Below are positions 32,166 to 44,500 of a stretch of DNA of 64,000 nucleotides, one piece after another. The position numbers were made by a program, and so were the translations under genes. This stretch comes from Lactuca virosa. Its lineage: Eukaryota > Streptophyta > Magnoliopsida > Asterales > Asteraceae. The stretch covers positions 362,231,912 to 362,295,911 of the forward strand of contig CAKMRJ010000001.1 in NCBI GenBank assembly GCA_928212115.1. The letters are read 5' to 3'. Positions within the stretch are counted from its first letter, which is position 1. The number at the start of each line of letters is the position of its first letter. Under the pieces are notes generated by a model. The model was not told the origin of the DNA. It did not search any database and saw only the letters and a program-made list of their open reading frames with translations.

Positions 32166-33813
32166 TGGTTTGAGGGATTCGGACACACCCTCGGGAGTGT
32201 CTGGACTCAAACCGAGGGATTTAAAAGATTTTTACAAAGAAAATGGTTTTCTAAAATCTAATTCAAAGGGTTTTGAGAAAAGAACAAGGTGTGTGATGCG
32301 TGCGACCAGCCGAGCTCAAGTAAGTTTTCCCCAATATACCCATACTTGTTATAATAAGATATATGATATATGATTCTGAGAACTGCATGCTAGATTAGGG
32401 CTGAGGATCTAGGAGAATGCCTTGTATGCCTGATGTATATGATTCTGAGTACTGCATGCTAGATTAGGGATAAGGATCTAGGAGGATGCCTTGTATGCCT
32501 GTTGTACGAGTTGTATGCTAGGCTGTTTAGTCAGCAGTAGGATAGCATGATTAGGTTATGCCTGATGCGGTTACTCGATGCACGAATACTGCATGACGAG
32601 TTGTTCATACAACTCGGCGAGTCGGATGAAGGTTCATTCGATGTTCATATCGAAGAGGAACTCGTCGAGTCGTCGCTAAACTTGACGAGTAGGGTCGTGG
32701 ATGAGGACAGTTGAAGAGATAGAGACTCGACGAGTTGGCGGCCCAACTCGGCGAGTCGGGTCAACTAGAAGTTGACCTTGACTTTGATTTGGACTTGGTC
32801 AGGGGTAAAATGGTCATTTTACCCTATGAATAGATATCAGACTCTGATTAAGTGTTTTGTGGGGATTATAGCCGGAGGATTTCTGGAGCAGCAGCAGACA
32901 GAGAATTTCCGCACAGATTATCAGCAGCTACTCATTCGAGGTGAGTTACCTTCCAGTAGCGGTGGGTTTACGGCCACAATGCCGGCCCACCAGTAGGAGT
33001 TGTATGATTGGATGATTGTCTTTTTAATATTCATCTAGGTTTGCTACCACTTGATATGTTATATGCTAGCACGATATGTATATGTGACAGTAGTAGAGTC
33101 CGGTTGTTAGGACCGGAGGGTAGGCCAGACACCCCAGATATGTCTGACAGTATGTGATGATATGATTATATGATGGCATGTTATGTTATATGTGATAGTG
33201 GTGGTAGGGAGGGAATAGTCCTCAAGTTCGGTTTTGAGGACCGAAGGGTAAGTCGGACACTCTAGAAATGTCTGACAGTATGTTTACGTTATGATATATG
33301 TGATAGTAGCAGTAGAGGGTGGAATAGTCCCTGCGGTTCGGTTGATAGAACCGAAGGGTAGGTCAGCACCCCAGAATGGCTTGACATGGGTAGGTCAGCA
33401 CCCCAGAATGGCTTGACACGGGTAGGTCGGCACCCCAGAATGGCCGTACTGGGTAGGTCGGGCACCCCAGAATTGCCCGGCAGTATGAATACGATATGTC
33501 TGTATGGTATGTGGTATGATGGGGAAACTCACTAAGCTTTGTGCTTACAGTTTTAGTTTTGGGTTTCAGGTACCTCTTCGTCTAAGGGGAAGGAGCCGGC
33601 AGTGTAGCAGCGCATCACACACACACACATGATTTCCGCATGGAGTTTTTTGGGATTGTACTCTGATATGTTATTATTTTATGACTTGGGTTTTCAGACA
33701 TGATGCATTGTTTTATGAGATGATGTATTTTCACAGTATTTTCTTATGAATGTTTTTATGAGACAGTTAATTAAAAAGAAATTTTTGGACTTGAAAATTG
33801 GGATGTTACAAGT

Positions 33814-33827
33814 TGGTATCAGAGCCC
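33814..33827 (+). other. Primer-binding site, array unit 3
   Basis: Identical to unit 1. Confidence 0.9.
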
Positions 33828-35473
33828 TGGTTTGAGCGATTCGGACACACCCTCGGGAGTGTCTGGACTCAAACCGAGGGATTTAAAAGATTTTTACAAA
33901 GAAAATGGTTTTCTAAAATCTGATTCAAAGGGTTTTGAGAAAGAACAAGGTGTGTGATGCGTGCGACCAGCTGAGCTCAAGTAAGTTTTCCCCAAGATAC
34001 CCATACTTGTTATAATAAGATATATGATATATGATTCTGAGAACTGCATGCTAGATTAGGGCTGAGGATCTAGGAGGATGCCTTGTATGCCTGATGTATA
34101 TGATTCTGAGTACTGCATGCTAGATTAGGGCTAAGGATCTAGGAGGATGCCTTGTATGCCTGTTGTACGAGCTGTATGCTAGGCTGTTTAGTCAGCAGTA
34201 GGATAGCCTGATTAGGTTATGCCTGATGCGGTTACTCGATGCACGAATACTGCATGACGAGTTGTTCATACAACTCGGTGAGTCGGATGAAGGTTCATTC
34301 GATGTTCATATCGAAGAGAAACTCGTCGAGTCGTCGCTAAACTTGACGATTAGGGGCGTGGATGAGGACAGTTGAAGAGATAGAGACTCGACGAGTTAGC
34401 GGCCCAACTCGGCGAGTCGTGTCAACTGGAAGTTGACCTTGACTTTGACTTGGACTTGGTCAGGGGTAAAATGGTCATTTTACCCTATGAATAGATATCA
34501 GACTCTGATTAAGTGTTTTGTGGGGATTATAGCCGGAGGATTTCCGGAGCAGCAGCAGACAGAGAATTTCCGCACAGATTATCAGCAGCTACTCGTTCGA
34601 GGTGAGTTACCTTCCCAGTAGCGGTGGGTCTACGGCCACCAATGTCGGCCCACCAGTAGGAGTTGTATGATTGGATGATTGTCTTTGTGATATTCATCTA
34701 GGTTTGCTACCACCTGATATGTTATATGCTAGCACGATATGTATATGTGACAGTAGTAGAGTCCGGTTGTTAGGACCGGAGGGTAGGCCAGACACCCCAG
34801 ATATGTCTAACAATATGTGATGATATGATTATATGATGGCATGTTATGTTATATGTGATAGTGGTGGTAGGGAGGGAATAGTCCTCAAGTTCGGTTTTGA
34901 GGACCGAAGGGTAAGTCGGACACCCCAGAAATGTCTGACAGTATGTTTACGTTATGATATATATGATAGTAGCAGTAGAGGGTGGAATAGTCCCCGAGGT
35001 TCGGTTGATAGGACCGAAGGGTATGTCAGCACCCCAGAATGGCTTGACATGGGTAGGTCAGCACCCCAGAATGGCTTGACACGGGTAGGTCGGCACCCCG
35101 GAATGGCCGTACTGGGTAGGTCGTGCACCCCAGAATTGCCCGGCAGTATGAATACGATATGTCTGTATGGTATGTGGTATGATGGGGAAACTCACTAAGC
35201 TTTGTACTTACAGTTTTAGTTTTGGGTTTCAGGTACCTCTTCGTCTAAGGGGAAGGAGTCGGCAGTGTAGCAGCGCATCACACACACACATGATTTCCGC
35301 ATGGAGTTTTCTGGGATTGTACTCTGATATGTTATTATTTTATGACTTGGGTTTCAGACATGATGCATTGTTTTATGAGATGATGTATTTTCACAGTATT
35401 TTCTTATGAATGTTTTTATGAGACAGTTAATTAAAAAGAAATTTTTGGACTTGAAAATTGGGATGTTACAAGT

Positions 35474-35487
35474 TGGTATCAGAGCCC
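35474..35487 (+). other. Primer-binding site, array unit 4
   Basis: Identical to unit 1; the leader after it runs on past the array end. Confidence 0.9.
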
Positions 35488-35914
35488 TGGTTTAAGGGAT
35501 TCGGACACACCCTCGGGAGTGTCTGGACTCAAACCGAGGGATTTAAAAGATTTTTACAAAGAAAATGGTTTTCTAAAATCTGATTCAAAGGGTTTTGAGA
35601 AAGAACAAGGTGTGTGATGCGTGCGACCAGCCGAGCTCAAGTAAGTTTTCCCCAAGATACCCATACTTGTTATAATAAGATATATGATATATGATTCTGA
35701 GAACTGCATGCTAGATTAGGGCTGAGGATCTAGGAGGATGCCTTGTATGCCTGATGTATATGATTCTGAGTACTGCATGCTAGATTAGGGATAAGGATCT
35801 AGGAGGATGCCTTGTATGCCTGTTGTACGAGCTGTATGCTAGGCTGTTTAGTCAGCAGTAGGATAGCCTGATTAGGTTATGCCTGATGCGGTTACTCGAT
35901 GCACGAATGCTGCT

Positions 35915-36025
35915 TGCTTTGTGCTTAAGGGCTCCTGGCTAACTTTAACTAACTAGTGAGCGGTTATTTAACAGTACTCGCAAGCTAGTTTGGGAAGGGA
36001 AGTAGGGACTCCTAGTGCAGCTGAT
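35915..36025 (+). other. Continuation of LTR3-element leader
   Basis: Unique 111 bp following the array, cut by the gypsy 5' LTR at 36026. The last five bases, CTGAT, should be the gypsy target-site duplication. Confidence 0.6.
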
Positions 36026-36219
36026 TGTCACAACCAGGAATTCTGATACCTTGTAAAACACTTAACAAAGAATGACATTGTGGCTAAAACTAGAAAACAT
36101 GTATGGTGTTTATTCAATGACAACAAAAATCCCATCAAATACCCTATACAAACTTTCAAATAGTCAACAAAAGTTGGAAACCCTAAAAATCCTGGTTCAA
36201 GTCCATTTTGGACTAGGAT

Positions 36220-36545
36220 TTTCTTATTGGGCCTAATGGACCAATAAGCTTCCAATTTGACTATTTTGGGCTTAGAACTCTTAAATGGGCTCTAATTGGA
36301 CCCACTTTCATTGATTTTAACATTTTGGGCCATAATGGGCCTTGAATGAAATAAAATACTCTTATTGGGCCATAACAAATTTAATTAGCCCTTTTGGGCC
36401 ATAAAACTCGTACTTTGATTGTTTTGGGCTGTGAACCATCTCCAAAGACCTATTGGGCCGAAAAATCATCAAAATGGGCCATAATATGGATTTAAGCACA
36501 AAAAGGCCCCAAATTCTTTCTTTCTTCTTCCTCTCTCGGCCCAAC
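36220..36545 (+). promoter_or_regulatory. Cluster of TGGGCC/TGGGCT motifs
   Basis: About a dozen TGGGC(C/T) or GGCCCA copies in 325 bp. TGGGCY is the core of plant site II elements bound by TCP factors. A second cluster lies at 38055-38290. Confidence 0.5.
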
Positions 36546-38502
36546 TACAAAATGGGGGGGGGGAAGAGTTGACTTTTATATGCCACCTCATATTTGTCCA
36601 TTGGAAACCCATGCACAAATCTCATACTTCCATGCATGTCAACTCAATTCACACTCTCTTCTCTCCCCTCCTCTTAATTCGGCCGAAACACACACACACT
36701 CCATCACCACTTCAAAGTTTCTTCAAAACTCACTCTAGAACTCCTTCACTTTTCCTCCAAAATTTCGAGATTCACAAGGGGCTACAAGAAGATCTTTTCC
36801 TAATATGACTAATCCTTGGTAAGTTGTTGTTTGATCCATACTTTAACTTCTTGATTACCTCAAAAATCTCCCTTAACTCATACAAAATTTGTGATCTTGC
36901 TTCTTAGAACACATCTAAGCCAAAGATCTTCCAAGAAGCTTACTAGGCCGAAAAATCTCACCGATTTCTTTCATTTCTTCTTCTTAACCGAGATCCACAA
37001 GAAAAAGGTGAGTTCATACCCCTCTCTTTTCGGTTTTCACAAGTTTTATGGGGGAGAATACAAGTAAAATGTGTAGATCTATGTGTATGTGTATGTTATG
37101 TATGATTTCATGTACGTATGTGTGATTTTATGTGTTTATGTGGTAAATATGTAACAAAAAGGGAAGAAATCTCGAGATCTATGACACAAAAGAGGAAACA
37201 AACATGATCTAATATACTTTTATTGAACAAATCAAGAAAAGTTCCTAGCTTAAGTCATAATAAACAAAATGCTACATAAAACTCATTTTTGGGCTAAATT
37301 TGTCAAACAATTAAAAGTTGAGTTGAGAGTTGCCATCCACGGTTTTCTTAAGGACTAAAAGAGTCAAAACAGTAAAAATAAATGTTTTTATGAATATCAT
37401 ACTCTTTAAAGGGCTAGAAATGTAATTTGTAGCTTAATGGGCCAAATTTTTGGGTTTTTCGGCCCATTGAGCCCAAAATTGCGAAAAACATAATTTTCAA
37501 GGGATTGAAATGATAAACTTCTCAAAACAGGGGGTAAAAAGGGTAAACAAAACCAATTCAGGGGTTAAAATGATTTATTTTTCAAACAAGGATCAAAAAT
37601 GTAAACTTTTTGGATTTTGGGCCAAAATTGTAAAAGTTGCGAAAGGTTTGGGTTTTAACTGAAAAATTCCTTACTGGAAGGGCTGAAACTGCCAAAGAGT
37701 AAATTTTGAACTAAAATCATCATTTAAACAAGTCTATGGGTCAAAAATGTCAAGAAAATGGTTTAAGGGCCTAAAATGTTTCTTTTTCAAAATAAGGGAC
37801 TAAAATTGTTATTTTTATTAAAGAAGGGCTGAAAAGGTCAAACCAACATTTTGAACCAATTATTTTGTTTTTAAGATATTTGAGTCAAAAATACCAAACT
37901 ACAACTCATGAAAATAGAAAGATGAATATACGTATAGTTCCAAATATCGTTATAAACAACCGACCGTCCTCGTGCCGATGCGAAGATAACAATCGTTCAA
38001 TCAAACTTTCCAACAATTATACTATACCTAAAAAAAGGTAAATATCCAAATAGTTGGGCTTGAAAGATCCTAATCATGCTTATTGGGCTTTCGTGGCCCA
38101 TTGACATGACTTTTGGGCCTAACACTAATAATAAATGTTTATTGGGCCTCCGGTGACCCAATTACATGTTTAAGGGACCCTCAATGGCATATATAAGCTA
38201 TTGGGCCTTGGTGGCCCATTAGCATTGCTAGTATGGTCCAAATTAAATCAAATATGAAATGGGCCAATGCGTCCTTCGTATAACCAACAGCCTTAAATAA
38301 CACACATAATGAGCAGGACCTTGTAATCCTCTTCTCCTCGTTTGTTAGGCTTACCTTCAATTCAAGTAAACAAATACAGGTCGTTAATCAATAGTAATCA
38401 ACTCCGTTTGGATTAAGTGAGTAATAACGGGCGACACCCCTAAGGGTCGTTCGTAGTCTGTAGTTATAATCAAAGTCTCCTGGAGGGAGAGCGAGAGTTT
38501 GT

Positions 38503-38555
38503 GTATAGATCTATACGGGGGTGACTCCCCCACACCTCAACTGTTCAGTACAGTT
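38503..38555 (+). promoter_or_regulatory. Palindrome plus two hairpins in the gypsy LTR
   Basis: GTATAGATCTATAC (38503-38516), stem GGGGG/CCCCC with loop TGACT (38517-38531), stem AACTGT/ACAGTT with 5-base loop (38539-38555). Lies 724 bp before the LTR end. Confidence 0.65.
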
Positions 38556-38982
38556 AGACTCGGCCAGTCTAGGGTGACAAAATCTTAAGATCAACTTCCG
38601 GCGTTCATTAGGATGCCAAGACAGACGAACTAGTCATTATTATGCATGGTTATAACGACTCACGAAATTAAATAAATCCAATACTATCTGAGTAATCAAG
38701 GAAAAGTAATCAAAATCATTCGTGTAGCGGTATAACAAACATAAAACAATTATATTTTATGTTATCGGAAAACGTCGGGTTTTTCGAGGAAATCAGCACC
38801 ACTCGCTTGTATTTTTCTATAACTATAATACAAAACTTCCCATTTATACACATTTTGAAATCATTCATGCACCAACTTATGGATCTTCACCCTTGGGGTA
38901 AACAATTGTCTTTTCAGAAAATATCGGATTTTCTGGGTTTTATAAACTACGCAAATCATTTTTATCACAACCCTGCTTATGA

Positions 38983-39005
38983 ACTCACCAACATTTCATA
39001 TGTTG
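38983..39005 (+). promoter_or_regulatory. ACTCACC motif with hairpin in the gypsy LTR
   Basis: ACTCACC then CAACAT-TTCAT-ATGTTG (38989-39005), 273 bp before the LTR end. Confidence 0.6.
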
Positions 39006-39281
39006 ACGTTTTTCAAAATAACTTGTATTCTCAGGTAACAGGTAAGCTGAAGGGTAATATCAAGTATGTTAGGATGTTATGTTTTGAAAACACTCGAACA
39101 ATTGATGCTATGGACATGTAATATTTAAACAATGTACTGGATGTGAACAATGTCAATCGTTATGTATTAATGCATGGTGAAGTTTATCTTGTGTTTCATA
39201 TATAACCATTGTGATGATATTCAATTTAAGTCACGCGAGCCCTCGGACGTTTCCGCCGTCTGGTTCGGGGGTGTGACAGGT

Positions 39282-39295
39282 TGGTATCAGAGCTC
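39282..39295 (+). other. Primer-binding site of the gypsy element (tRNA-Met)
   Basis: TGGTATCAGAGCTC, three bases after the LTR end. Confidence 0.9.
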
Positions 39296-39693
39296 TGTTT
39301 ATAGCGAACTGGCATATCTAACCACACATTGATATGCAACTATAAACCAAAGAGGGACTAAAACAACTCTGAACAAAACAAATAAAATACAACGATAAAA
39401 CATCTTTACTTGTGCGATGTAGGAAAAAGAACATAATACCAAATCAAATAAGATAATACTGACATCTCGGTTAAGTCGGGACTGTTCCTAGTGGTATTAG
39501 GGGGTGAATGTAGCCTGATCAACTACATTTCTCCGAAGTACAACTATTACATGCCCTGGGGAAACCTCAATGGTCGGTAAACCTAAAAACATACCCCTTT
39601 GTTACCAAGAAGAGAACATCAACTCAATTTATACAATAATTAAAACATACTAGGAGTAATAATAGTTTATTCATATACCTCCTCTCAGTCAAT
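39296..39693 (+). other. Gypsy leader, non-coding part
   Basis: Between primer site and leader ORF; A-rich with no feature I can name. It likely holds packaging signals. Confidence 0.5.
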
Positions 39694-40099
39694 ATGGAAG
39701 GGGAGCACCAGGGCATTCAGTTTCATCAGGTCTTAGTGGCCCACGGGATGATCGAGGATGAGCCTGAGGGAGATCTGGGGGGAGCACACGGCGTGGAACC
39801 TGACGAGTACACGGACACACACTACGAGTTTGATGGGGACCGATGACGACATGGAGGAAGAACAAGACTCAGACGAGGATTCTGTCACACCACCTACCAG
39901 CGAGACGCAGCAGAAACCCCCTGCCCCACCAGGAAATTCCACAAGAGAGAATCGTTCTCCGGAAGATGAGATTGCCGCCCTGCGGCAACAGCTATTCGCC
40001 ATGGAGGCATGAGCGGTGCAGGCCAACCAGGAAAGAGATGAAGTCATTGGAGAAATGACAGAGATGGCCCAGTTGTTGGCACAACACTTTGGTATATGA
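39694..40099 (+). pseudogene. Acidic leader ORF upstream of gag (broken)
   Basis: From ATG at 39694 the frame reads MEGEHQGIQFHQVLVAHGM, then an acidic stretch; near 39840 the frame shifts by one and continues DDDMEEEQDSDED, a Pro/Thr-rich linker, then EDEIAALRQQLFAMEA, a TGA (40010-40012), and finally QANQERDEVIGEMTEMAQLL. The last ~45 residues have coiled-coil heptad character. Length would be about 135 codons. It is separate from gag (gap ~365 bp). A separate protein here is not part of the standard Ty3/gypsy plan; Ogre/Tat elements have an ORF1 in this place but are otherwise different. Role unknown; oligomerisation or RNA binding would be guesses. Confidence 0.6.
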
Positions 40100-40464
40100 C
40101 CTCACTGCCGCCGCCGAGCGCACCTTAGAGTGTTAGGACTAGTCATATCTATCTTTAGTATTATGCTTATATGATCTATGCTATGTACCATCGACTCTAT
40201 GTTTAAGTGATTACACTACTCATAGAGTCGTTACGCTGCCGAACTTGCACCACTTATGTATGCTCCTTCGAGCAAATTTTCATGTATCAAAGTACGGATA
40301 TTATTAATGGAAAATATTATGTGCTCTATTGTGATGTTGTGATCTGCTGTGTGTTATGTATCCATGATTGTATGCTAATTTGTGAAACCACTTAAGTCCA
40401 TCCAATACACCTAGTTTATAGGACCACAATCTCACAAAAATCATAGGCACTCAACATCTTTCCG
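40100..40464 (+). other. Non-coding gap between leader ORF and gag
   Basis: No coding signal in the gag direction; a 62-codon Cys-rich frame at 40207-40395 has no family resemblance and looks accidental. Confidence 0.5.
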
Positions 40465-41535
40465 TTCCATGACAGAAAGATTCCTCAACAACCAACCCGT
40501 GGAAACCCTGGACCAACCCCACCCGAAGTCAACTCAGCTGCATTCCAAGCAGCTGTATCTGTTGCGGTCACCGCAGCCATGGCGCAAATCCACCAAGGGA
40601 ACAATGGTGGAGGCAATGGACAAGGGGCTGGAAGTTCGAACAACGGAATAAATCAAGGACCTACCAAGACATGCTCTTACAAAGATTTCACCAATGCCAA
40701 GCCACGAACCTTTAATGGCACGGGGGGAATGATAACCCTAAAAAGATGGATCGAAAAAGTGGAATCGGTATTTGAGATATGCGAATGCCCCGAGGAGGTG
40801 AAAGTGAAGTTTGCCGCATGCACATTTGTTGACCAGGCTCTCACCTGGTGGAATGGACATGTAGAGGCCATGACTCTCCCCGTACCCAACGCCATGCCAT
40901 GGGCGGAGTTGAAAGAAATGCTGATGGCTGAGTACTGCCCGCGAGGCAAAATCCAGAAAATGGAGCAAGAGTTATGGAATCTCACCGTCCGAAACTCCGA
41001 CATAGATGCATACATATCAAGGTTTAGCGAACTATCGTTGTTGTGCCCTGGCATGATTACTTCAGAGGGAAAGAAAATCGAACGATTCATCTGGGGATTA
41101 ACCTCCCCAATTCAAGGAAATGTGATAGCTGCAAATCCTGAAACCTTCGACAGTGCCAAGAGGTTGGCTAAGAAACTGTACGACCACAACAACAAGAAGG
41201 GCGAGAAGCTAGTGGAAACTGAGGGCAAGAAGGAGAGTGACAACAAGAAAGGAAATAACAACAAGAGAAAGGGGCGACAAGGCTCAGAGTCGTCAAAGAA
41301 GCAACAAACAGTGACAGTCAATGCTGCAACCACCCAAGTTCCCTCCACACCACATGCTCCAGTCTCAGCTAATCCAAGTGCCCCTAGGCAGTATTCCGGG
41401 AATCTCCCAAAGTGCAACAAGTGCAGTCTCCATCATAATGGCGAATGCAGGGAGATGCATTGTACCAGCTGCAATCGGAAGGGTCACACGACAAAATATT
41501 GCAGGACCTATCCTCCCGAGAACCAGCAACAAGGA
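40465..41535 (+). pseudogene. gypsy gag (capsid/nucleocapsid), frame-broken at both ends
   Basis: Gag forms the particle that packages element RNA. The frame opens without an in-frame ATG (the ATG at 40470 is out of frame); the first usable ATG is 40579. The core (about 40710-41130) contains WIEKVESVFEICECPEE, KFAACTFVDQALTWWNGHV and YCPRGKIQKMEQELWNLTV, the retrotransposon gag domain. A Lys/Asn-rich basic segment follows (41190-41300). Zinc-binding blocks follow: CNKCSLHH...C and CNRKGHTTKYC. At about 41530 the frame shifts by one, leaving the last knuckle in the pol frame, where its first Cys is Ser (SYGCGRTGHFHRNC). Confidence 0.9.
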
Positions 41536-44500
41536 AAGCTATGGATGTGGAAGGACTGGGCATTTCCATCGAAATTGCCCCAACAACAACAACCCTGGGA
41601 ATGGAGGAACCGGAAGAGTGCTGACCATGGGTCAGGGAGAAGCGGTTCAGGATCCCGCTGTTGTCACCGCTACGTTTCTCCTAAACCACACTTATGCATG
41701 CATCCTATTTGATACTGGGGCAGAACGAAGCTTTGTGAGTAATAAATTCAAACACTTGTTAAAACAACAACCCCAGAAGCTTAATGAAACCTTTACGGTG
41801 GAAATGGCTAATGGGAAAACAGAATCCAATGGGGAAATCTACATCGGATGTACCCTGACCTTAAATCATCACGTCTTTCAAATAAACATAATGTCTGTTT
41901 CCATTAGGAGTTTTGATGTCATTATCGGCATGGACTGGTTAAGCCCCCACCATGCTGAAATTATGTATCACGAGAAGGTCGTTCGCCTTCACCTCCCAAA
42001 TCACGAAACCCTAACTATATACGGAGACAAACCCAACACGAACCTTCGTCTTATCTCATGCATTAAGGCACAGAAGTATCTACGAAAGAAGGACTTGACG
42101 TTTCTGGCTCATATAATGGATAAGTCCAAGGAAGAGGTCAAAATTCGAGACATCCCAGTGGCTTGCGATTTCCCAGATGTCTTTCCTGAAGATCTTCCGG
42201 GGATACCCCCAGAAAGACAGGTCGAGTTCCGAATTGACCTCGTGCCAAGAGCTACACCCATCGCCAAATCGCCCTACAGATTGGCTCCTGCGGAAATGCA
42301 AGAGTTGTCCAGTCAACTCAGCAAACTTTTGGACAAAGGATTCATCCGACCCAGTTTCTCACCTTGGGGAGCTCCGGTTCTCTTTGTTAAGAAGAAAGAC
42401 GGTTCCTTTAGGATGTGTATTGACTACAGGGAACTTAATAAGCTCACTATCAAAAATCGCTATCCACTTCCGAGAATCGACGATTTATTTGACCAACTCC
42501 AAGGAGCAAGTTACTTCTCTAAGATAGATCTGCGATCCGGATACCACCAACTCAGAGTCCGGGAGGAGGATATCCCCAAAACCGCCTTCCGAACTCGTTA
42601 TGGACATTATGAATTTGTCGTAATGCCCTTCGGTCTAACGAATGCCCCTACCGCATTCATGGACCTAATGAATCAAATCTGCCGACCATTCCTTGACAAC
42701 TTTGTCATCGTTTTCATCGACGATATCCTAGTCTATTCTCGAAGCAAAGAGGAACACGGCCGACACCTCCGACAAATCCTGGAAACCCTGCGAACCGAAA
42801 AGTTATACGCAAAACTCTCTAAATGTGAGTTTTGGCTCCGTAGTGTGAACTTTTTAGGTCATGTTGTTAGTCAAGAAGGGATACATGTGGATCCTTCTAA
42901 AGTTAAAGCCATCAAAGGATGGGCGATCCCAACGACACCCACAGAAATTCGCCAATTTTTAGGCCTCACAGGCTACTACAGGAGATTCATTCAGAACTTC
43001 TCCAAAACAGCCAAGCCACTTACCTCGCTTACGCAAAAGGGCGTACCCTTTGAATGGATGGATAAGCAAGAAGTTGCATTCCGAACTCTGAAGCAAGCAC
43101 TTTGTAGTGCACCGGTACTATCACTACCAGAGGGAACAGAGGACGTTGTAGTTTACTGTGATGCGTCGAATTAGGGTGTAGGTTGTGTACTCATGCAGCA
43201 TGGGTAGGTGATAGCTTATGCGTCCCGACAATTAAAGACACATGAGGTGAATTATACCACCCATGATCTCGAATTGGGAGCTGTGGTCTTTACCCTGAAG
43301 ATTTGGAGGCACTACCTTTATGGTACTAAGTGCACCATTTTCACCGACCACAAGAGTCTCCAGCACATTTTAAATCAAAAGGAGTTAAACATGAGGCAAT
43401 GAAGATGGGTTGAGCTGCTAAACGATTATGAGTGCGAAATCAAGTACCACCCAGGTAAGGCTAACGTGGTAGCTGATGCCTTGAGTCGAAAGGATTACTC
43501 GAATCGTCGCTTGAAGACTTTCTCCATAACCATCCAATCCCACCTGACGTCGCAAATCAGAGCAGCCCAGTTGGATGCCATTAAGGCAGAAAACAAAACA
43601 AGCGAAGCGTTACGTGGAATGGAAAAGAATTTCGAAGTGAAGGAGGACGGAGCATATTACCTCATGAACCGCATTTGGGTCCCTAAACTTGGGGGATTCA
43701 GAGAAGTAGTCATGAATGAAGCCCACAAGAAGCGATACTCCATCCATCCAGGTTCAGATAAAATGTACTTGGATGTCAAGCAACATTATTGGTGGCCTAA
43801 CATGAAGGCAGAAATTGCCACTTACGTTAGCAAGTGCCTCACATGTGCTAAAGTAAAGGTGGAATATCAGAAGCCTTCGGGATTGCTACAACAACCAGTG
43901 ATTCCCGAATGGAAGTGGGAAAGGATTACTATGGACTTTGTGACCAAACTACCCAAGACGAACGATGGTTTGGATACCATATGGGTAATAGTTGATAGGT
44001 TGACAAAATCCGCCCATTTCCTGCCGATAAAAGAATCATACAAGATGGAACGACTGACAAGGATCTATATCAAGGAAATCGTGAGACTCCACGGAGTGCC
44101 AATATCTATCATCTCAGATAGAGATAGTAGGTTTACTTCACGCTTTTGGCAATCGCTTCAGAAAGCTATCGGAACACAACTTGACATGAGCACTGCCTAC
44201 CACCCATAAACGGAAGGTCAAAGCGAGCGAACCATTCAAACGCTAGAAGATATGCTTCACGCATGTGTGATAGACTTTGGAAGGTCGTGGGATACCCACT
44301 TTCCTTTGATCGAATTCTCGTACAACAACAGTTATCACTCAAGCATCAATGTTGCTCCTTTCGAGGCATTGTATTGGCGTAAATGTAGATCACCGTTGTG
44401 TTGGGCTGAGGTAGGTGACACTCAGCTAGCAAGAGGACAGATACCAGGCAATGCATTCACGGGACCAGAAATCATACGCGAAACGACCGAGAAGATAATT

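Larger units (their letters stand above)
29274..35914 (+). repeat. Four-unit ~1.66-kb tandem array of LTR3 3' half, primer site and leader
   Basis: GACGAGTTGTTCATACAACT begins units at 29274, 30932, 32595 and 34256 (spacing 1658, 1663, 1661). Each unit runs through the LTR 3' end, a tRNA-Met primer site and 400+ bp of leader, then joins the next at ...GAATACTGCAT/GACGAG. The fourth leader instead continues into new sequence from 35915. Units differ by few substitutions and CA-repeat length, so the array is young or homogenised. Confidence 0.9.
36026..39278 (+). repeat. LTR4: gypsy 5' LTR, full length
   Basis: 3253 bp with TGTCACA/TGTGACA termini and CTGAT in front. It contains dense TGGGCC motifs (36220-36545, 38055-38290), the palindrome-hairpin module (38503-38555) and the ACTCAC hairpin (38983-39005). 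Confidence 0.95.

Noticed and set aside
31109..35409. Several 60-120-codon frames repeated in each array unit
   Set aside because: They repeat because the DNA repeats; their ends move between units with small indels, so no coding constraint is visible.
36569..36808. 79-codon frame in the gypsy LTR, repeated at 44943-45197
   Set aside because: Lies inside LTR leader-like sequence, is low-complexity His/Ser/Thr/Pro-rich, and in the 3' copy is only the read-through of the pol/LTR fusion.
38759..39121. 120-codon frame in the gypsy 5' LTR
   Set aside because: Entirely within the LTR, no recognisable domain, and absent from the truncated 3' LTR, so it cannot be compared.
40677..41090. Long open frames antisense to gag and pol (for example 137 codons on the minus strand)
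   Set aside because: They are shadows of the gag frame: no family resemblance, and the plus strand has clear gag motifs.
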